Below the pieces are notes generated by a model, which worked only from the letters and a program-made list of their open reading frames with translations, was not told the origin of the DNA and searched no databases. The position numbers and the translations under genes are program-made. Of a stretch of 6,243 nucleotides of DNA, positions 6,013 through 6,243 are shown one piece after another. The stretch is from JAMQKA01 sp033722415 (lineage in GTDB: Bacteria > Bacteroidota > Rhodothermia > Balneolales > Balneolaceae): positions 1 to 6,243 of the forward strand of contig JAWVZC010000258.1 of the NCBI GenBank assembly GCA_033722415.1. Reading direction: 5' to 3'. Numbering within the stretch: the stretch's first letter is position 1; each line of letters opens with the position of its first letter.

Positions 6013-6243
6013 ATGAGAGTTTTTGTTGTGTTGCTGGTAATATGGGGTTACCCCGGGATGGGCATTGCCCAAGTACCAGGGAGCGTGGAGGGCGACCGCC
6101 AAGCACTGGTGGATCTGTATGAGGCGACCGGCGGGTCCAGCTGGGACAACAACAGCGGGTGGCTGCAGGGGAATCCCTCCGACAGCTGGTACGGGGTGGA
6201 GGTGGACGCCGACGGGCGGGTGGTCCGGCTGGACCTGGCCGAC
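6013..6243 (+). CDS. Signal peptide and N-terminus of the LRR protein (3' end cut by contig edge)
   Basis: ATG at 6013 opens 77 codons to the contig end with no stop. Residues 1-19 form a Sec signal peptide: basic Arg2, hydrophobic core VFVVLLVIWGY, and likely cleavage after GIA before Gln20. The mature start VPGSVEGDRQ then runs directly into ALVDLYEATGGSSW, identical to the first visible residues of the gene at base 1. If the contig is circular, this is the missing 5' end of that gene: 30 codons plus 1,284 gives 1,314 residues. If it is linear, this is a second gene of the same family downstream in tandem. An in-frame ATG at 5983 would add MISAEGIRNS. I prefer 6013 because it gives a compact signal peptide, but neither start has a well-spaced Shine-Dalgarno (GAGG 5965-5968, GAAGG 5995-5999). 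The signal peptide is AT-rich while the sequence after about 6070 is GC-rich. Confidence 0.88.
   Translation, partial: MRVFVVLLVIWGYPGMGIAQVPGSVEGDRQALVDLYEATGGSSWDNNSGWLQGNPSDSWYGVEVDADGRVVRLDLAD
6103..6243. repeat. Terminal direct repeat, right copy (identical to 1-141)
   Basis: This is the right-hand copy of the terminal repeat, without a mismatch. Upstream of it (6013-6102) lies the signal peptide that the left copy lacks, so joining the copies rebuilds one complete gene and a 6,102-bp unit. The alternatives are a tandem array of near-identical units or a 5' segment shared by several genes. Confidence 0.97.

Overview
The window looks like a metagenome-style contig from a bacterium of the FCB group, most likely Balneolaeota/Rhodothermaeota or a close relative of Bacteroidota. 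The main evidence is the large secreted protein. It ends in a classic type IX secretion system (T9SS) type A sorting domain (QNYPNPFNPTTEISY, then SGIYIYRLSVG and KKMTLVK). It also carries a 'GWNLVGNPY' module and stacked fibronectin-like domains, a combination typical of those phyla. All supported genes are on the + strand.

Layout. (1) 1-3855 is a 5'-truncated giant surface or secreted protein: LRR domain, Ig-like domain, three FN3-like repeats, GWNLVGNPY module, a further beta-rich region and a T9SS sorting domain. (2) 3856-4983 has no intact gene. It holds an AT-rich block and, nearer its right end, plus-strand reading frames that look like a decayed gene. (3) 4984-5845 is a class I SAM-dependent methyltransferase split by a frameshift exactly at a run of eight G. 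With seven G it would be one 286-aa protein. (4) 5846-6012 is a short spacer. (5) 6013-6243 is a signal peptide followed by the beginning of the same LRR protein, running off the right end.

The most important structural fact is that bases 1-141 and 6103-6243 are identical and both lie in the same reading frame of the LRR gene. A perfect terminal repeat of exactly 141 bases is what a de Bruijn assembler with k=141 leaves on a closed path. The 'window' is therefore probably a 6,102-bp cycle: either a real circle, or a collapsed tandem array or shared cassette in the genome. Closing it joins the signal peptide at 6013 to the truncated gene at 1 and gives a complete secreted protein of 1,314 residues. 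No replication, mobilisation, recombinase or toxin-antitoxin gene is visible, so I favour a repeated chromosomal unit over a plasmid, but the sequence alone cannot decide.

A second unusual feature is composition. The LRR/Ig part (about 6070-6102 plus 1-1530) is very GC-rich, the rest of the same gene drifts to about 40-50% GC, and the signal peptide is AT-rich. The gene looks like a mosaic in which a GC-rich ligand-binding cassette sits between a native secretion signal and a native T9SS tail. I found no CRISPR array, tRNA, rRNA, IS element or reverse transcriptase.
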